Shown here: piece by piece, positions 22,646 to 34,034 of the stretch
Numbering within the stretch: position 1 is the stretch's first letter
Layout: the number at the start of each line of letters is the position of its first letter
Translations under genes and position numbers: made by a program
Assembly: GCA_965153455.1 (NCBI GenBank)
Contig: OZ234502.1
Coordinates: 4,753,267 to 4,817,266, forward strand
DNA length: 64,000 nucleotides
Direction of reading: 5' to 3'
From: Sphagnum compactum
Taxonomy: Eukaryota; Bryophyta; Sphagnopsida; Sphagnales
Notes under the pieces: model-generated
Database searches by the model: none
What the model saw: only the letters and a program-made list of their open reading frames with translations
What the model was told of the DNA's origin: nothing

Positions 22646-24869
22646 ATATTGATTTATGATTTGTTGGTAATGGAAAAAATGTTCATGTGTTGTTTTGAAA
22701 TGGAAATCATAACCTTCTTATATCCCATTCAATTGAATGTTAATTTAGGAGCAAGAACGGGAGTTGGGAGTCCTTGAAATTTTCATATTATAGTATATAA
22801 TATATATGTTTTTTAAAAACATTTTAAAGTTATGGTAATCATTCCAAGTTGTGATAAATTATTAATATGAATGTTAAGGAACTCAAATTTGAAATTCCAA
22901 GTTTTTGTTTTAGTAATGAACTTTTGAACTTGAACACAATTGCATTAAAAACAATCAATTTTGCAAAGGACATGGATAAAGGATTTTTAAAAATATAAAA
23001 TTGGTGGTAAAAAAATTGAAATGATAATAACCTACTACGCACAATGTTCAAAAAATAGTCAAATTTAAAATTCTGGAAATTCAAAGTGTGTTTCAATATT
23101 TTACAATTTCAAGAGTTTTTTACCACATATAAATGGGATGTAATGTACATATAGGACATATAAAAAAAGGTTGTAGCTTATAATACAAGGGATTAAAACC
23201 TAAAGTAATTAACATATTTTGAAATTATGATTTTTAAAAAAAACAAAATTTGCACTCTTTGAAAAATTCACATTTGTTCAACAATGATTGACACATAACA
23301 TATAATATATTGAGACAAGTATAGGTATTTTTAAGAACAAGTTACAAAAGATTTCATTCAAAGATGCTTTTATATGAAGTGAAAATGACTAAAAAGGATT
23401 TGCAATCCTTTTAAAAAATAATCATGTTAGCTCCTATTAATGTGTTTTTGACCAACTACACAAGCATGAGTTGGATAAATCCAACCACCATAATGATCTA
23501 GGGCATTTTTTGATCAAATTGCATCATTGGGTAATATGGTTGGACATATAAAATTTTTGATGGTAAGGTACCATCAACTAAATCACCAAAGTTGATTAAA
23601 CCAGCTATTTTACTACAATAAGACTAGTAAAATTGATAGATCCCATTGTTTCCACACCAAAGAGAACGTCAAAATTCATTGTTATTCCAAGTTGACATTT
23701 GAGTTGATGCCATTATCTTGCAACAAAGGTTCAAATTGTGAACCATTTTTAGATTGAGATACATTTTGTGTCACTTAAAAAAAGAAGAATGGAGCTGGGA
23801 TTATTCAAGTATTTCAAGCAACACAAATTGTTTAATGAAAGCATAGGTAGTTGGATTGTCAAAATCATAGTTTATTTATATCAAATAAATAAATTGAAAA
23901 TGTAAAGTCATATTCAACATTGATAGTTTCAAATTTTTAAGTATCCATGTTGAAATAGACTTTAACAATAATCATATCGCAAAATTTCAACGAACTCTAA
24001 AGAAAAGAATGGACTCATACTAGAATATTTGCTTAATATAATATGATTTTAATTGTAGGTATGCAAGAATCATTATAATTATGATGATGTAATCAATACT
24101 AGAAAAATCCAAAGTTGGTTATGTAGTATTTTTTTTGGTTAGATAGTCTATTTTGAAACTCTAATTGAAAATAGGGGCCTTTTTTTCCTTGGGTTTGAAA
24201 GAACCTCTAGTGCAGCTCAAATAATGGCTTTTAAAAAAAGTTATAAAGATTCTAAGTTTGGAGACTTCCCAAAACATTTGGAGCTCAATCCGGTTAAAGA
24301 CCAAGTTCAATTCCACATACGTTACACCCAACTAATATTAAAAATTTAAAATATTATGTTTATCCAACTATTGCGTACTGACCAATATTAATGATTGTGT
24401 ATTAATTGTTATGTACATCCAATTTAAACCAATGAATTGCCTACAATGCCACAATTCATAATTTCACAACAGGTTGGTTGACAATTATAATATTCAAAAA
24501 CTTTTTGGGTGGTAAAACAAAAGTCTGTCTTACATAGCAATTCACTTGTGGAAAAAAACACCACTAAGGACATCATTCAAATTTCAAGATGAAATACCAA
24601 TTGCAACCAATGAGGTCCTAACATATACCTAGTTAGGACTAGATTACAATTGACCTAAATCTAAAAGCTGGTAGAACCCCAAATAGTGTGAAGCATGGAA
24701 GCTGACCATATGGCCAATTTCACTATGTGTAATCCACCATCCAAAACCTTATTCCATTAAATACATTGGTTCATATTGTACGCCAATATTCAAAGATCTT
24801 TGAAGAGTTCCTTTCAAGTTTATTATAAGAATGTTTGAACGGTTCAATTTGACAACTAGTATGCATGAA
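22646..24869. other. AT-rich intergenic DNA, possible eroded copia upstream part
   Basis: On the minus strand immediately upstream of the reverse transcriptase fragment an integrase region would be expected, but I could not match any HHCC or DDE block with confidence. No other features were recognised. Confidence 0.35.
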
Positions 24870-25820
24870 GTTAGTAAGTTGTTCTTAACAGTTGCCTTTC
24901 TATGTGGTGGCTACAAGCCTCAACACTCCTTCACACAAAGTTTCCAGGCCCTTAATTTATTTTGAGGTTCTTGAAAACTTGATGAATGATGATTTTAAAA
25001 CATATGTCTGGTCGACTCAAGGCTTGGGTGTTGTTCTGGAGGCATAATAAATCATAAGACCCATATTTTTCTGTCACTCAAGACTCTCACAATTGGGATC
25101 TTGAGACCCATCACTCATGATCAACCAGAGAAATCATGTGAAGATTTATTTTTCTTGGGTATTTTTTCATCCTAGATGTGCCACTGTACCATAGTACCAC
25201 CAGACCAGTTCCCAGTTTCCACCCATCATGAGCTTGTGTACATACCAATAATTAGGAGCGATGTTTCATGCACCTAGTTGACAACTTCCAACGCAAGAAG
25301 TTGCTTGTAGGACTTCAACAAGTTTGTACGAAATTGTAAGAACCGATTGAACATCCGTAGATGATAGGATGCCATGGCAGCAAATTGGATTCACAATGAG
25401 TATCAGTTAGATCAACTTGTACACAAAGTCACTGAATCACGTGGGAAGGGGATGGTATGCACCAAAATGCACCAGTTTGCGTAGGATTGATTTGTGTTAT
25501 AACTCTACACAACCTGACTCAAGCAACTGCTTGCGGATACTCTTCCACTTTATTAGTGCTGAACTGAATGGATAGACTCAAGGTGTTCACAATGCTTATT
25601 GTTTTATGGGATAGCAATTCACCCTGTAGGTGGGTGGTGGTTCATTTTTTACCAGCCCACAGGTCGAGGGTGTGAATCACTGCAGAGCAGTTCTCACTTC
25701 TTTTATATGAATACGAGGATAGACTTTCTAAAGATTCAGAAATCAAGTTATCTAAAGTGTTTTTTTGATAAAAAATCTGCCCATTTGAATAAAGTTGGGT
25801 ATCTATAAACAGAATTTTAA
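24870..25820. other. Less AT-rich segment of unknown origin
   Basis: Composition is closer to balanced than the flanks and poly-A/T runs are rarer. No open frame over 70 codons, no protein motif and no terminal repeats were recognised. It could be an old LTR or untranslated sequence. Confidence 0.35.
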
Positions 25821-26009
25821 AAAAATTCCTAAAATTTTATTTTTTAATAATATATTTTTAATAATTCATAATGATTACAATCGACAATTATAATGCTCAA
25901 ATATTACAAAAAGGAGAGCATGAACAGCATGAGAAGAGTGCTAGTACCACGCATGCACAGGAAAAGAGTGTCAGCAGCACAAGGAGGCCTCTAACCCCTT
26001 TTCTGGTTC

Positions 26010-26065
26010 TTAGGGCTAGGGGTCTAGGGTTTAAGGTAAGTAGGGTAGGGTTTAGGGTCTAGAGG
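26010..26065. repeat. Short degenerate TTTAGGG-like tract
   Basis: CTAGGGTTTAAGG, GTAGGGTAGGGTTTAGGGTCTAG contains three to four imperfect copies of the plant telomere heptamer. It is too short and irregular to call a telomere; at most it is an interstitial telomere-like remnant or chance G-rich sequence. Confidence 0.35.
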
Positions 26066-26129
26066 TTTGGGTGGGTATCATCTCAGCCAGTTCTCTCTTG
26101 CCAGAGATTCAACGGCTCTCTTTGCCAGG

Positions 26130-26460
26130 TAATTCTCATAGTTCTGACCCTTGACTGGAGGTTCTAAAACTCAAGAACCGGTCCTGACCCTGATTGGAGG
26201 TTCTAAAAAATTCATAACCCCATGAGTTTTGACCCTTAATTCGGGTTCCAAAAAATCAAAGAACTGGGTCAAAGAACCTGCCTTAAAACCACCGGTTCTT
26301 TGCTGATTCTGCCATGAGGACCACCTGTTCAAAGACCTGGAACTGGAGGTTGTTTTGATTCTGAAAACATTAGAGAGTCTCTGGTTCTGTGATTCTGAAA
26401 ATTTTCGAAACCAGAGGTTCTTGGATTTCTAAAATTTAAGAAACCCAAAACTGAAGAAGG
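26130..26460. repeat. GGTTCT / AGAACC irregular repeat, block 1
   Basis: Phrases such as GGAGGTTCTAAAA, AAGAACCGGT, CCGGTTCTTTG, CTGGAACTGGAGGTT, ACCAGAGGTTCTTGG and GAAAATTTTCGAAA recur many times. The same vocabulary returns at 27.08-27.29, about 29.63-29.68 and 59.88-60.01 kb. Inverted arrangement of AGAACC and GGTTCT gives many small foldbacks. Confidence 0.6.
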
Positions 26461-26899
26461 AAGGTTGGTAACAAAATCCAAAAACCGCCCAACACTGGTC
26501 TGTACCTATGAAGCACCTTATTGGAGCTTGTACTGTAACTGCTAAGAGCGTTTTCTGACGACAATATCACTTTGATTCTATTTGAGGAGCCCCTTAGCAA
26601 CAGCACCAGCTCCAATTCATCTGTCTGCTTGCATATGTGGAGAGAGATACACAAGTACCTATACATATCCACCATCGCCTCTCAAAAGTTGAAACGAATT
26701 TCTTTATAAATTCATAAGCATGAACTCCAATCAAAGATGTGTCTGCTGGTACACTTGGCTGCAGTGTCCTGACATATGCAGTTAGAACACAAAACACAAG
26801 TGTAGGGACACTCCAGTAGCACAAAAAGCAGACATTTGGTGCATGGGACCTACAGTTTGAGTGCCTTGTTATTGTGTCTCTTATATGTGAAACAAGATG

Positions 26900-26975
26900 T
26901 GCATCCCATACACTCAGTAGTTAGGCAATGAGCCCAACCTGGAGAAAGCATGGTTCAATCCTGTGTTGTGTGGTT
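26900..26975 (+). repeat. tRNA-like sequence (possible SINE head)
   Basis: CTCAGTAGTTAGGCAATGAG can form a D-arm with a GTAGTTAGGC loop (A-box region) and CATGGTTCAATCCTGTG forms a T-arm with a TTCAATC loop (B box GGTTCAATCC). The acceptor and anticodon stems are not convincing, so this is not a working tRNA gene. A tRNA-derived SINE promoter or tRNA pseudogene is the likeliest explanation. Confidence 0.35.
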
Positions 26976-27079
26976 CTTCTCTCTTTTCAAGAAAGAACTG
27001 ATGGGTTAAGGTATGGATCCTTCACCAGTGATTCTCAAAAATAACACAACTGTTTCCAACCCAGAATTGTGCTTCTTAA

Positions 27080-27290
27080 GAAATGGACGAACTCCTCAAA
27101 GAACCCACCTGAACCGCCAGCTCTTTGCTGGTTCCTTCACAGAACGCACTGATTCCTTTGAAAATCTTCGAAAACTCAGAAGCAGAAGTTATTTTATTTT
27201 GAAAAGTTAAAAAACCCTGGAACCGAAGGTCCTTCCATTCTGAAAATTTTCAAAAATCCAAAACTGATGAAAGAATTGGCCAACACAGCT
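27080..27290. repeat. GGTTCT / AGAACC irregular repeat, block 2
   Basis: Contains CAAAGAACCCACCTGAACC, GCTCTTTGCTGGTTCCTTC, GGAACCGAAGGTCCTTCC and GAAAATTTTCAAAAATCCAAAACTGA, matching the phrase set at 26.13-26.46 kb including the closing AAACTGATGAA / AAACTGAAGAA and GTTGGCCAACA / GTTGGTAAC context. The tRNA-like sequence at 26.9 kb lies between the two blocks. Confidence 0.6.
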
Positions 27291-27299
27291 TCAAACTTC

Positions 27300-29060
27300 A
27301 AACCTGTTTTTGGCATGTATGCACCAGGGTTTTTTTTTTCCCAGTTGTGTCAAGTAGGTGGACTGGCCAGCGTCCACAGTAAGCCTGAGCCAAAGTTTGC
27401 TAGGTCAGAGGTGAAGGTAGAGTTTTTTTGGAATCCTGGCTAGTTCTGTCGACCTACCTGCAGGAACTCCCCGTCTACATGTATTCAATTCTAACTTTTT
27501 CCCCTCAAAATCTGACGATTTTATGGATTTATTCCAGAAAAACCCTTTTGTAGAATTCGCACAAGAATTTTGTTTTTGTCAGCACAGCGCGCCAAAAAAA
27601 AAAACCCCCTGCAATGGACCCTGAAAAAATGTGTACTAACAAGAAAAAAATGTAAAATAGTAGGGAAGGGTCAAAGATCCACCAAAAGTAGGTAAGAAGG
27701 TCGTCTGAGGAGACTCTCAAAAATGTGTACAAAATCCTAACCAAAAAAAATGTAAACAAAGAAGTACATAAATGGGTTACGTTTATCTCAATGCATCAAA
27801 CTCATTTAGGTATTGTCATGTCTATGACCATATTCTAATGTGTCCTGTGCATTACATTTCCCTGCCTCTGCAACAAACAAAACTCTGTTTTTCTTTTTTG
27901 GCCACACAAATGAACGGTTTGTTCATTCATTGTGAAGAAGAGGAAAATAAAGAAGTTGCCACCACAACGGGAGGGATGTCCCAATACTGTAATACCCATC
28001 ATCTTGGCCTTCGTAAATTTTCCATGAATTGATTTTCTTACTTCATTTTTCCTTTTTCCTGTCCCATTTTAGCAATAGGTTCGTATGTAAGTATATCTGT
28101 AGTGTTGTTCATGTCATCTGCAGTCTCTCTCCTGTCATCGTGTTGTTGTTGCTCTAGTCATTTTTTTCTTTCTTGGGTCACCTGTTGTCCCTAATGTTCT
28201 CCATCACTAGTCTCATTTATCCCTGGCTCCTTTCAGTGTTCTTTTAACAGAATTTTTGTTTATAGCCAAAGTGGCAATCATCCATAGGAAGATGTAAAAA
28301 GGTAGCATAAACAAAATATGAAGCACCAAACTTTAATCATCCTTCCCTATATATATCTTTGGTTACCCACTTAAAACCAAATATAGAAACTTGGAAATTT
28401 TTATTATATTTGGTCCTGACTTCTGGTTATTGAAACCCTTGAAAAGCACTTCATTTTTAAATTCGCTTCTAAGTGAAATTTCGCCAGTAAAAGAGAGGTT
28501 AGCTCTTTGTTTCCCTTGCCATTGTGCTCATCAGTGTTTCCTTTTGTGGCGCCATTTTGCAAACGAAAAGGCCTAACAACATGATCAAAGGCTTTTTTGA
28601 AAAAAATCCAATTTTTTTGGTCAGATTTCTAGGTATGAAGTCACCCAAAAAATTCAGTAGATTTTGATAGATTTCTAACTTTGTTCCTAGAAAATTTCCA
28701 AATTTACATACTAGGTTATTGCAGGTTGCCAAAATATACAAGGACTCCTAATTTTTCTACTTCTTTATTTATCTTGTAGCCAAATTTAGATACTCTGGGT
28801 GCAACATCACAAAATTGAAAAACAAAACACTGGTGCTCATGGCTCTTTTTTTTTCTTTCTTTTTTGGGACAAATCAAGTAATCTTAGGAAAAGAACATTC
28901 ATGCTATTTTGTTAAAGACCTTATTTTATCCCTTACAAGTTTTTTTCCCAAATTTTTTTTCATTTTTATTTTTCTTGTGTTGCATCAATTGCAAGCACCC
29001 CAAGAGTGAGTTAACATCAAATGATGACATGTTCTAGAGAAAAGTTGTTAAAAAAAAATT
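27300..29060. other. Mixed intergenic DNA, no gene seen
   Basis: Open frames of 60-86 codons occur on both strands (for example 27772-28032 plus) but none has a motif, codon bias or splice context I can defend. A T9/A-rich composition returns after 28.5 kb. Confidence 0.4.
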
Positions 29061-29091
29061 CCGCCAAACTGAAATCCAGACCTAAATTTGA

Positions 29092-29434
29092 CTACCGTAG
29101 TACCTTTTCAGGTTCGGCATAATTTAATATAATTATGTGCCGAATAATTAATATAATTTGAAATTTCTGTTTTGGCATTACAGTTTTTGATTTTGGAAAT
29201 TTCAATATATAATGAGTAAATATAATAAAATCACAACTGTTCTCATAAAGTATTTAACTCTAGGTTGGACTAAACAAAGACAGTCTGGGTGCAGTTTGGG
29301 GGGGCGCTGGTTCGAATCCGACTGCCTTTACTGAATTTTCAAGTTTTTTGACATAAAGATTTGTTTTCTGAAAAAATTCTGCAAAACTGAAAATAATATA
29401 ATTAGTGCCGAAGGTGAAAAGCTACTACGATAGT
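29092..29434. mobile_element. Small foldback (MITE-like) element
   Basis: The left end ACTACCGTAGTACCTTTTCA continues GGTTCGGCATAATTTAATATA; the right end on the other strand reads ACTATCGTAGTAGCTTTTCA continuing CCTTCGGCACTAATTATATTA. These 40-bp inverted repeats bound 343 bases. Inside the left half a further hairpin CGGCATAATT...AATTATGTGCCG is present. A tRNA-like core sits in the right half (separate entry). Copies of CCAGACCTARATTT flank the element on both sides in direct orientation. No target duplication was established. Confidence 0.6.
29276..29329 (+). other. Truncated tRNA-like sequence inside the foldback
   Basis: AAAGACA (29276-29282) can pair with TGCCTTT (29323-29329) as a seven-base acceptor-like stem with one mismatch. 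GCTGGTTCGAATCCGAC just before the 3' strand is a T-arm with the canonical B-box GGTTCGAATCC. Only 54 bases separate the ends, too short for a tRNA; the D-arm and anticodon arm are missing or collapsed into a G-rich run. A tRNA pseudogene or SINE fragment is inferred. Confidence 0.4.
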
Positions 29435-30279
29435 ACACCGTCGATCCAGACCTAGATTTTAGTAGGACGCGTAGGATTTAGACCTAAATTTTAGGGTACG
29501 TCCACTTGGTGTAGGTCCTGCTGCCAACCCCAGTTCCTCTCAACTTGTGCATAAATGTACCCAACTTGGTAAACACAATTCTTCAGCAGTTGGTATGTAA
29601 AATCCAGTGTTGGGCAGTTCTCTCCTTTAATTTTTTAATGAGAACTGCCAGTTCCGGTTCTTCCCAACATTGACCTAGTTCTTTAAAAAAATAATCTTAT
29701 GTTTAAAATAATTGATTAGGGTACCATATTTTTATTAAATTTAATAAGTTGGTTTTCAGACACGGTGGTCTTCACAAATGTGATAATAGTTGGTTTTCAT
29801 ATCTGATTTTCATAATCTGAATCTCAAATTTATATTCATTAAAAAAAATTCTTTGTTCAGAAATAAATTGAATAGTAAAATAAAACTTGTGTAAAGAATG
29901 ATGAAAATGTTACACAATTTTTTCTATAATAATCTATATATTTAAATATTCATTCCTTTCAAATGTTTTTTCAAATTCTTTTAATTCCTCCTTTAATTCT
30001 ACAATAGCTTCAATTAGCTCCACTAATTAGAAAAGGGTTTAACCAATCTTCAGGTCATTGGGTCAATTTTTATTCAATTTTTTTATAATCTAAATGAATC
30101 CAATTGCAAATGACATCTTTTTAAATTAGTAATTCTTGTCAAAGAAAAAATCCTTTAAATCTTAATTTGTGAATTCATAGTGCCTAAGATCTGACGAGCA
30201 AAGAATCCAACTATAGAAAAAGCATAAATTCATGCTTCCCCCACCATTGAAAAAAACATTTGATATCTTTTACATCCAC
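29435..30279. other. AT-rich intergenic DNA
   Basis: Contains a short GGTTCT-type phrase (GAGAACTGCCAGTTCCGGTTC at about 29.64 kb) related to the repeats at 26-27 kb and 60 kb. Otherwise nothing recognised. Confidence 0.4.
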
Positions 30280-31977
30280 CTGAAACTTTTTGAAATTATT
30301 TATCACAAATTATTTATTGACAAACCTTTTGGCTAGTTCATTTGTGCTTGTTGTCATTTCAAAAATGTCAAAACTACAATCGTCATCAACACCTTAGTCA
30401 ATAGTGGAATTTTCAAATAAGGGGTGCATATGATGATGACATTTTAACAACATGGAATACAAGGTCTTTTTATCTTGTTCTTGCACAATGGCTTTGCCTT
30501 GCTCAAGGCCAATAAATGAAGACATTAAACATAAAAGAAAACATGTTATGAACTTTCTTTTTTTCATATTTTCTCAAAAAAAATAGAAAAAAATCTAAAA
30601 CACCATAAGCATCTTTTTTAATGTTTGGGCCAAAAAACCTAACTCAAGAACAACAATGAACTCCTTTTCCATACAATTATCGAAGGAAACAATAATTTTG
30701 GCTTATTCACTCAATTTCAAACAAATGGAGATGGCAAATTTTAAAACATCACTTAAAAACCAATGACCTTTGAATTGATTGAAAACACAAGCATACATAA
30801 TAGGGGATAGAACATCAACAATGATTTGAGAAATGTGCCATGTCAAAGGAGGAGGCACTTGTGTAATCATTATAACAGTAATTTGTCTATTATAACAAAG
30901 ACTGATTACTTTTTGAAATTGTAAGGCCTCTTAAAAACGGATAATTTGCTAGCAAATCTATAGAAGAAGAAAAAAATTGTTAGATTTTACTACTAATTGA
31001 AACTAATTATAAAAATTGTAACATATATATTTCTCATTTCAACTATACAACAAATTAAAAAGTTACCTTTTTTCACTAACATATTCAACCTCATTAAGCC
31101 AAACTAGATTCAACGCATGTTTTATTTCACCCTTGGTGACCTTTCCTAGATTTTTTGGGCTAGGTTATACATTTTTATAAAGATCCTTATGAAGTTTTAA
31201 TGGAAACATATGTTAAATGTTTACAAAAAAAGTCATTTGTTGTAGCATATTGACAAGCCTCCAAAAATGCATGCCCAAAAAAAGTGCCTTGATAACTTTC
31301 CTCAAAACTTAAAATGTTGTGACTTATAACTATATTTAATGTAACAATCATCTTTCACATACTCATAATAATATATTTTTCAAGTTATAATTTTCTAATA
31401 ACTCAATCAAGTGTATGGCCAAAGTTTACCCATAAATATTTTCAACCTCAAAAAGACCAACTATAACATGTTTTGGCTACCAATCAACTCCCAAAAAATT
31501 AATCACAATGGGAAATATGTCATGAACGCCTTTTGACATCCAAAGATCAAAGCTTGTTGTTGCAAAATTAAATTTTGCCAAAACTAATCAAACATACAAC
31601 AATTTAGTTTTTTTCACTAACTCAAGGAACATCTTTTGTGAGAACTATTTTTTAGAAGGAAAGACAAGTCTTGGACACAAATATAAACATAAGTGTTTCA
31701 TCCACATGCTTTCCACAAATTGCATGGGTAGATGATTTTTAATAGTCAACAAGTTTATATTGTTAAGAATATTTTTTATTGCATATGATCTTTACGGAAA
31801 ATATCTTTGGTAGTAAAAAATTTGACAATTGCACTTTTAGATGGATTTGAATTTTTTTGGTAGGTTGTCTCCACTTCTCCTCTCAATGGACTATTCACTT
31901 CCTCCTCAAACTTTATTGCAATAATAAAATGGTTTGCATTCACATTTTTTTCCATGTTATTATTCCATTTGTTGTAT
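30280..31977 (-). pseudogene. hAT transposase, dead copy truncated by a solo LTR
   Basis: From 31977 downward the minus strand reads SKSAIVKFFTTKDIF, then LLKI-IYPCNLW-KACG-N (matching LLIVKNHLPLQFVESTWLKR of plant hAT proteins), a LCPRLVFPSKK-FSQ-like piece, CCNKLDLWMSKG-HD-FPLVI, a CRHFFWA-IFGGLSICYN piece (FGH-FSKACQYAT region), WPKKSG--RQ-like residues and, near 30.75 kb, INSKVIGF-VMF (NQSKGHWLLSDAL region). Stops and frameshifts are frequent. Its 5' part ends exactly where the solo LTR begins at 31978, and I see no continuation beyond 32962, so either the N-terminus had already been lost or it has decayed beyond recognition. The family is the same broad hAT type as the copy at 0.56-2.74 kb. 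Confidence 0.75.
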
Positions 31978-32957
31978 TGATGCACCCCAAAACTCTTTGA
32001 TAGACTCAACTACGAGTCTAGAAGTGAAAATAGCGAAAGGATAAGGAGTTGGGGTACGCTCCCTGGCTTGTAGCACTTTGGGGGTAGAGAGGCGTGTTGG
32101 AGCTCCAGGATGGGGACTAGAATGAATGACAAGCGGGTCAATTATTCACACTGACCTGTACAAACCAAACAACAAGTTGGTTAGTGCGTAATTGGAACAC
32201 TTTTGGTGCACAGACTCACCACGGGCAAACATGAACTCACAAGACTCACCACGGGCAAACACGGATTCACAAGATTAACCACGGGCAAACACGGACTCAC
32301 AAGACTCACCACAGTGCGAACTTGGGAGAAGCCACCACCTTCCCCCTTATAGTATTCTTTGTGCCTAACCACAATGCCTACATTCAAATGTCATTTTGTC
32401 CCGGGACTCCCAAGTTGGGAGTCCCAAAATTCCCGAAATTGGGACTCCCACGACTTTGGAGGCCCATAACTTCTTGTGTAAACCTTTTATTGAAGTGAGG
32501 TCTAAAGAAATGTTGTAGTCCTTGTCGAGAATTTTCCAACAGTATGTGACACGTCACATGCACGCAAGTAAATCAGGGTGATTACCAACTTTTAGTGGTC
32601 GGGAGTCAAATTGGCAATTTGACTCCCGACCGTTTTTTTGGCCATAACCTATCTTTTAAGTACTCAAATGAGTCAATGCGAGCCCATTTTAGACATTTGC
32701 GTTCTAAGAACTTTTCAATGATATAAATAACTTTTCAATCCAATGAGTTTTGACCCCTGCAATCACCCTTTGAAGATTCGAAAGTCCATCGAGACTCCAA
32801 TTCCCAAAGTGGGAGCTCACTTGGGAGTGTGGAGGTTCATTCCCTCACACTCTCCTACATTCCCGGGAGCATGAAATTTGATTATTGGGCTTCACTTTTG
32901 GCCCGCACCTTTGCAAGCCCTTACCTTGGTTGTGAGCCCAAGGCTAGGGTTACGACA
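31978..32957. mobile_element. Solo LTR, family A copy 3 (complete)
   Basis: A 980-bp segment starts TGATGCACCCC and ends GGGTTACGACA, flanked by a perfect TGTAT target duplication (31973-31977 and 32958-32962). It is the most complete family A copy and defines the termini TGAYGCRCCCC...GGTTRCGACA. Features inside: a 7-bp perfect stem-loop at 32001-32020, a 30-bp tandem repeat at about 32213-32330 (GACTCACCACGGGCAAACAC units), a TATAGTAT box-like word near 32.35 kb, GGGACTCC inverted repeats near 32.40-32.45 kb, and a 16-bp perfect stem-loop at 32597-32631. No internal region follows, so it is a solo LTR. It inserted into hAT-derived DNA. Confidence 0.88.
32213..32330. repeat. 30-bp tandem repeat inside LTR copy 3
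   Basis: GACTCACCACGGGCAAACA recurs every 30 bases from 32213 with ACTCACAA linkers, three to four units. The LTR at 16405-17225 has only one equivalent (GACTCACTTGACTCACCACGG), so the expansion is specific to this copy. Confidence 0.8.
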
Positions 32958-33079
32958 TGTATTGTATAAGGTTAAACCTTTCCTTGCTTGAATTTTAGGG
33001 TTATAAACCAAAATTGGATTATTGCAACAAAGAATACATCTCATGGTTTGAAAGGATTCCATGATGAATACCTCGAAGC

Positions 33080-33335
33080 ATGATGAACAACACTAATAAC
33101 ATGATAGAGCAACACCACTACCAACAATGTGATGGATCGACAACAACTATGTGGACAAACATCACCACTAGCAACGCAATGGAATAACAGTAGCACCAAC
33201 AATGCAATAAAACACTAGCAACACAACAAAGCACTAGTAGCACCAATAATGTGAATGAACAGTAGCAACAATAGCAACACAATGGAGCAACATGAAAGAG
33301 CAACGCAAAAGAACAACACAAAGGAGTGAGAAAAA
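33080..33335. repeat. CAACA-rich degenerate repeat
   Basis: Imperfect repeats of AGCAACACCAACAATGYRATGGA fill this stretch (AACAATGTGATGGA, AACGCAATGGAA, AACAATGCAATAAA, CAACACAATGGAGCAAC). The opposite strand gives a cysteine/leucine-rich open frame of 76 codons that I consider a by-product of the repeat. Confidence 0.65.
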
Positions 33336-34034
33336 AAACCTTAATCACAGTTACAAAGCATTAAACCCCAAAGGTATTTTTATGTGTTTGGATGTTGCCT
33401 CATTGGGCTTCTCAATTAAACTAACCTAATCTAACTACTTCCTTTAGAATCGGATTTTGGTTCTCTCATAAAACTTGGTTTTGTTTTTTAAAACACAATA
33501 AAATAATTGGGTTTTTAATAATTTGACCTCAATTGGGTGAAAATTGTTGGTTTGATTCTCAAATTGGTTATCACCAAATGTGATACTAGTTGGTTTTCAT
33601 TGTAAGAATTAATTTGAAAACAAGTTTGAGACCCGAGGGTCTTAGTGAAAACTACCCAACACTAGTAAAATCCATCACACAAGTGATAAATGATAACACT
33701 ACCCAATTTGAATGTGTTTTCTTTTTCTTGCGATGTATTATCCATTATGTATTGTTTATTATGTGATTACCAATGTTTACTAGTTTTCACATTTCTGCAA
33801 AAACCATTGGTTTTGGTGTTTACATAGATTTATGAGAATTGGATTAGTTTTTTTTGGGTTTGTGAGAACTAATTAAGGTATTAATTTTTTAAAATCTTGT
33901 TCACCTATCATTCACATGTTTACATGTAAAAGATTAACTTCTAACTTTTTATTTTAAAGCTCACACACCAAGATATAGGAGATTTTGGCATGTGTAAGCT
34001 TTAAATAGAAAACATACAATGAGTGTTTAGATAT

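Noticed and set aside
22646-24100. Copia integrase upstream of the reverse transcriptase fragment
   Set aside because: No HHCC or D,D,E blocks could be matched with confidence on the minus strand.
26010-26065. Telomere or subtelomere
   Set aside because: Only three to four imperfect TTTAGGG-like units without an array.
26900-26975. Functional tRNA gene
   Set aside because: Only the D-arm and T-arm are plausible; acceptor stem pairing fails, so kept only as a tRNA-like repeat.
33118-33348. Cys/Leu-rich minus-strand open frame that imitates a secreted peptide
   Set aside because: It is the translation of a degenerate CAACA-type repeat.
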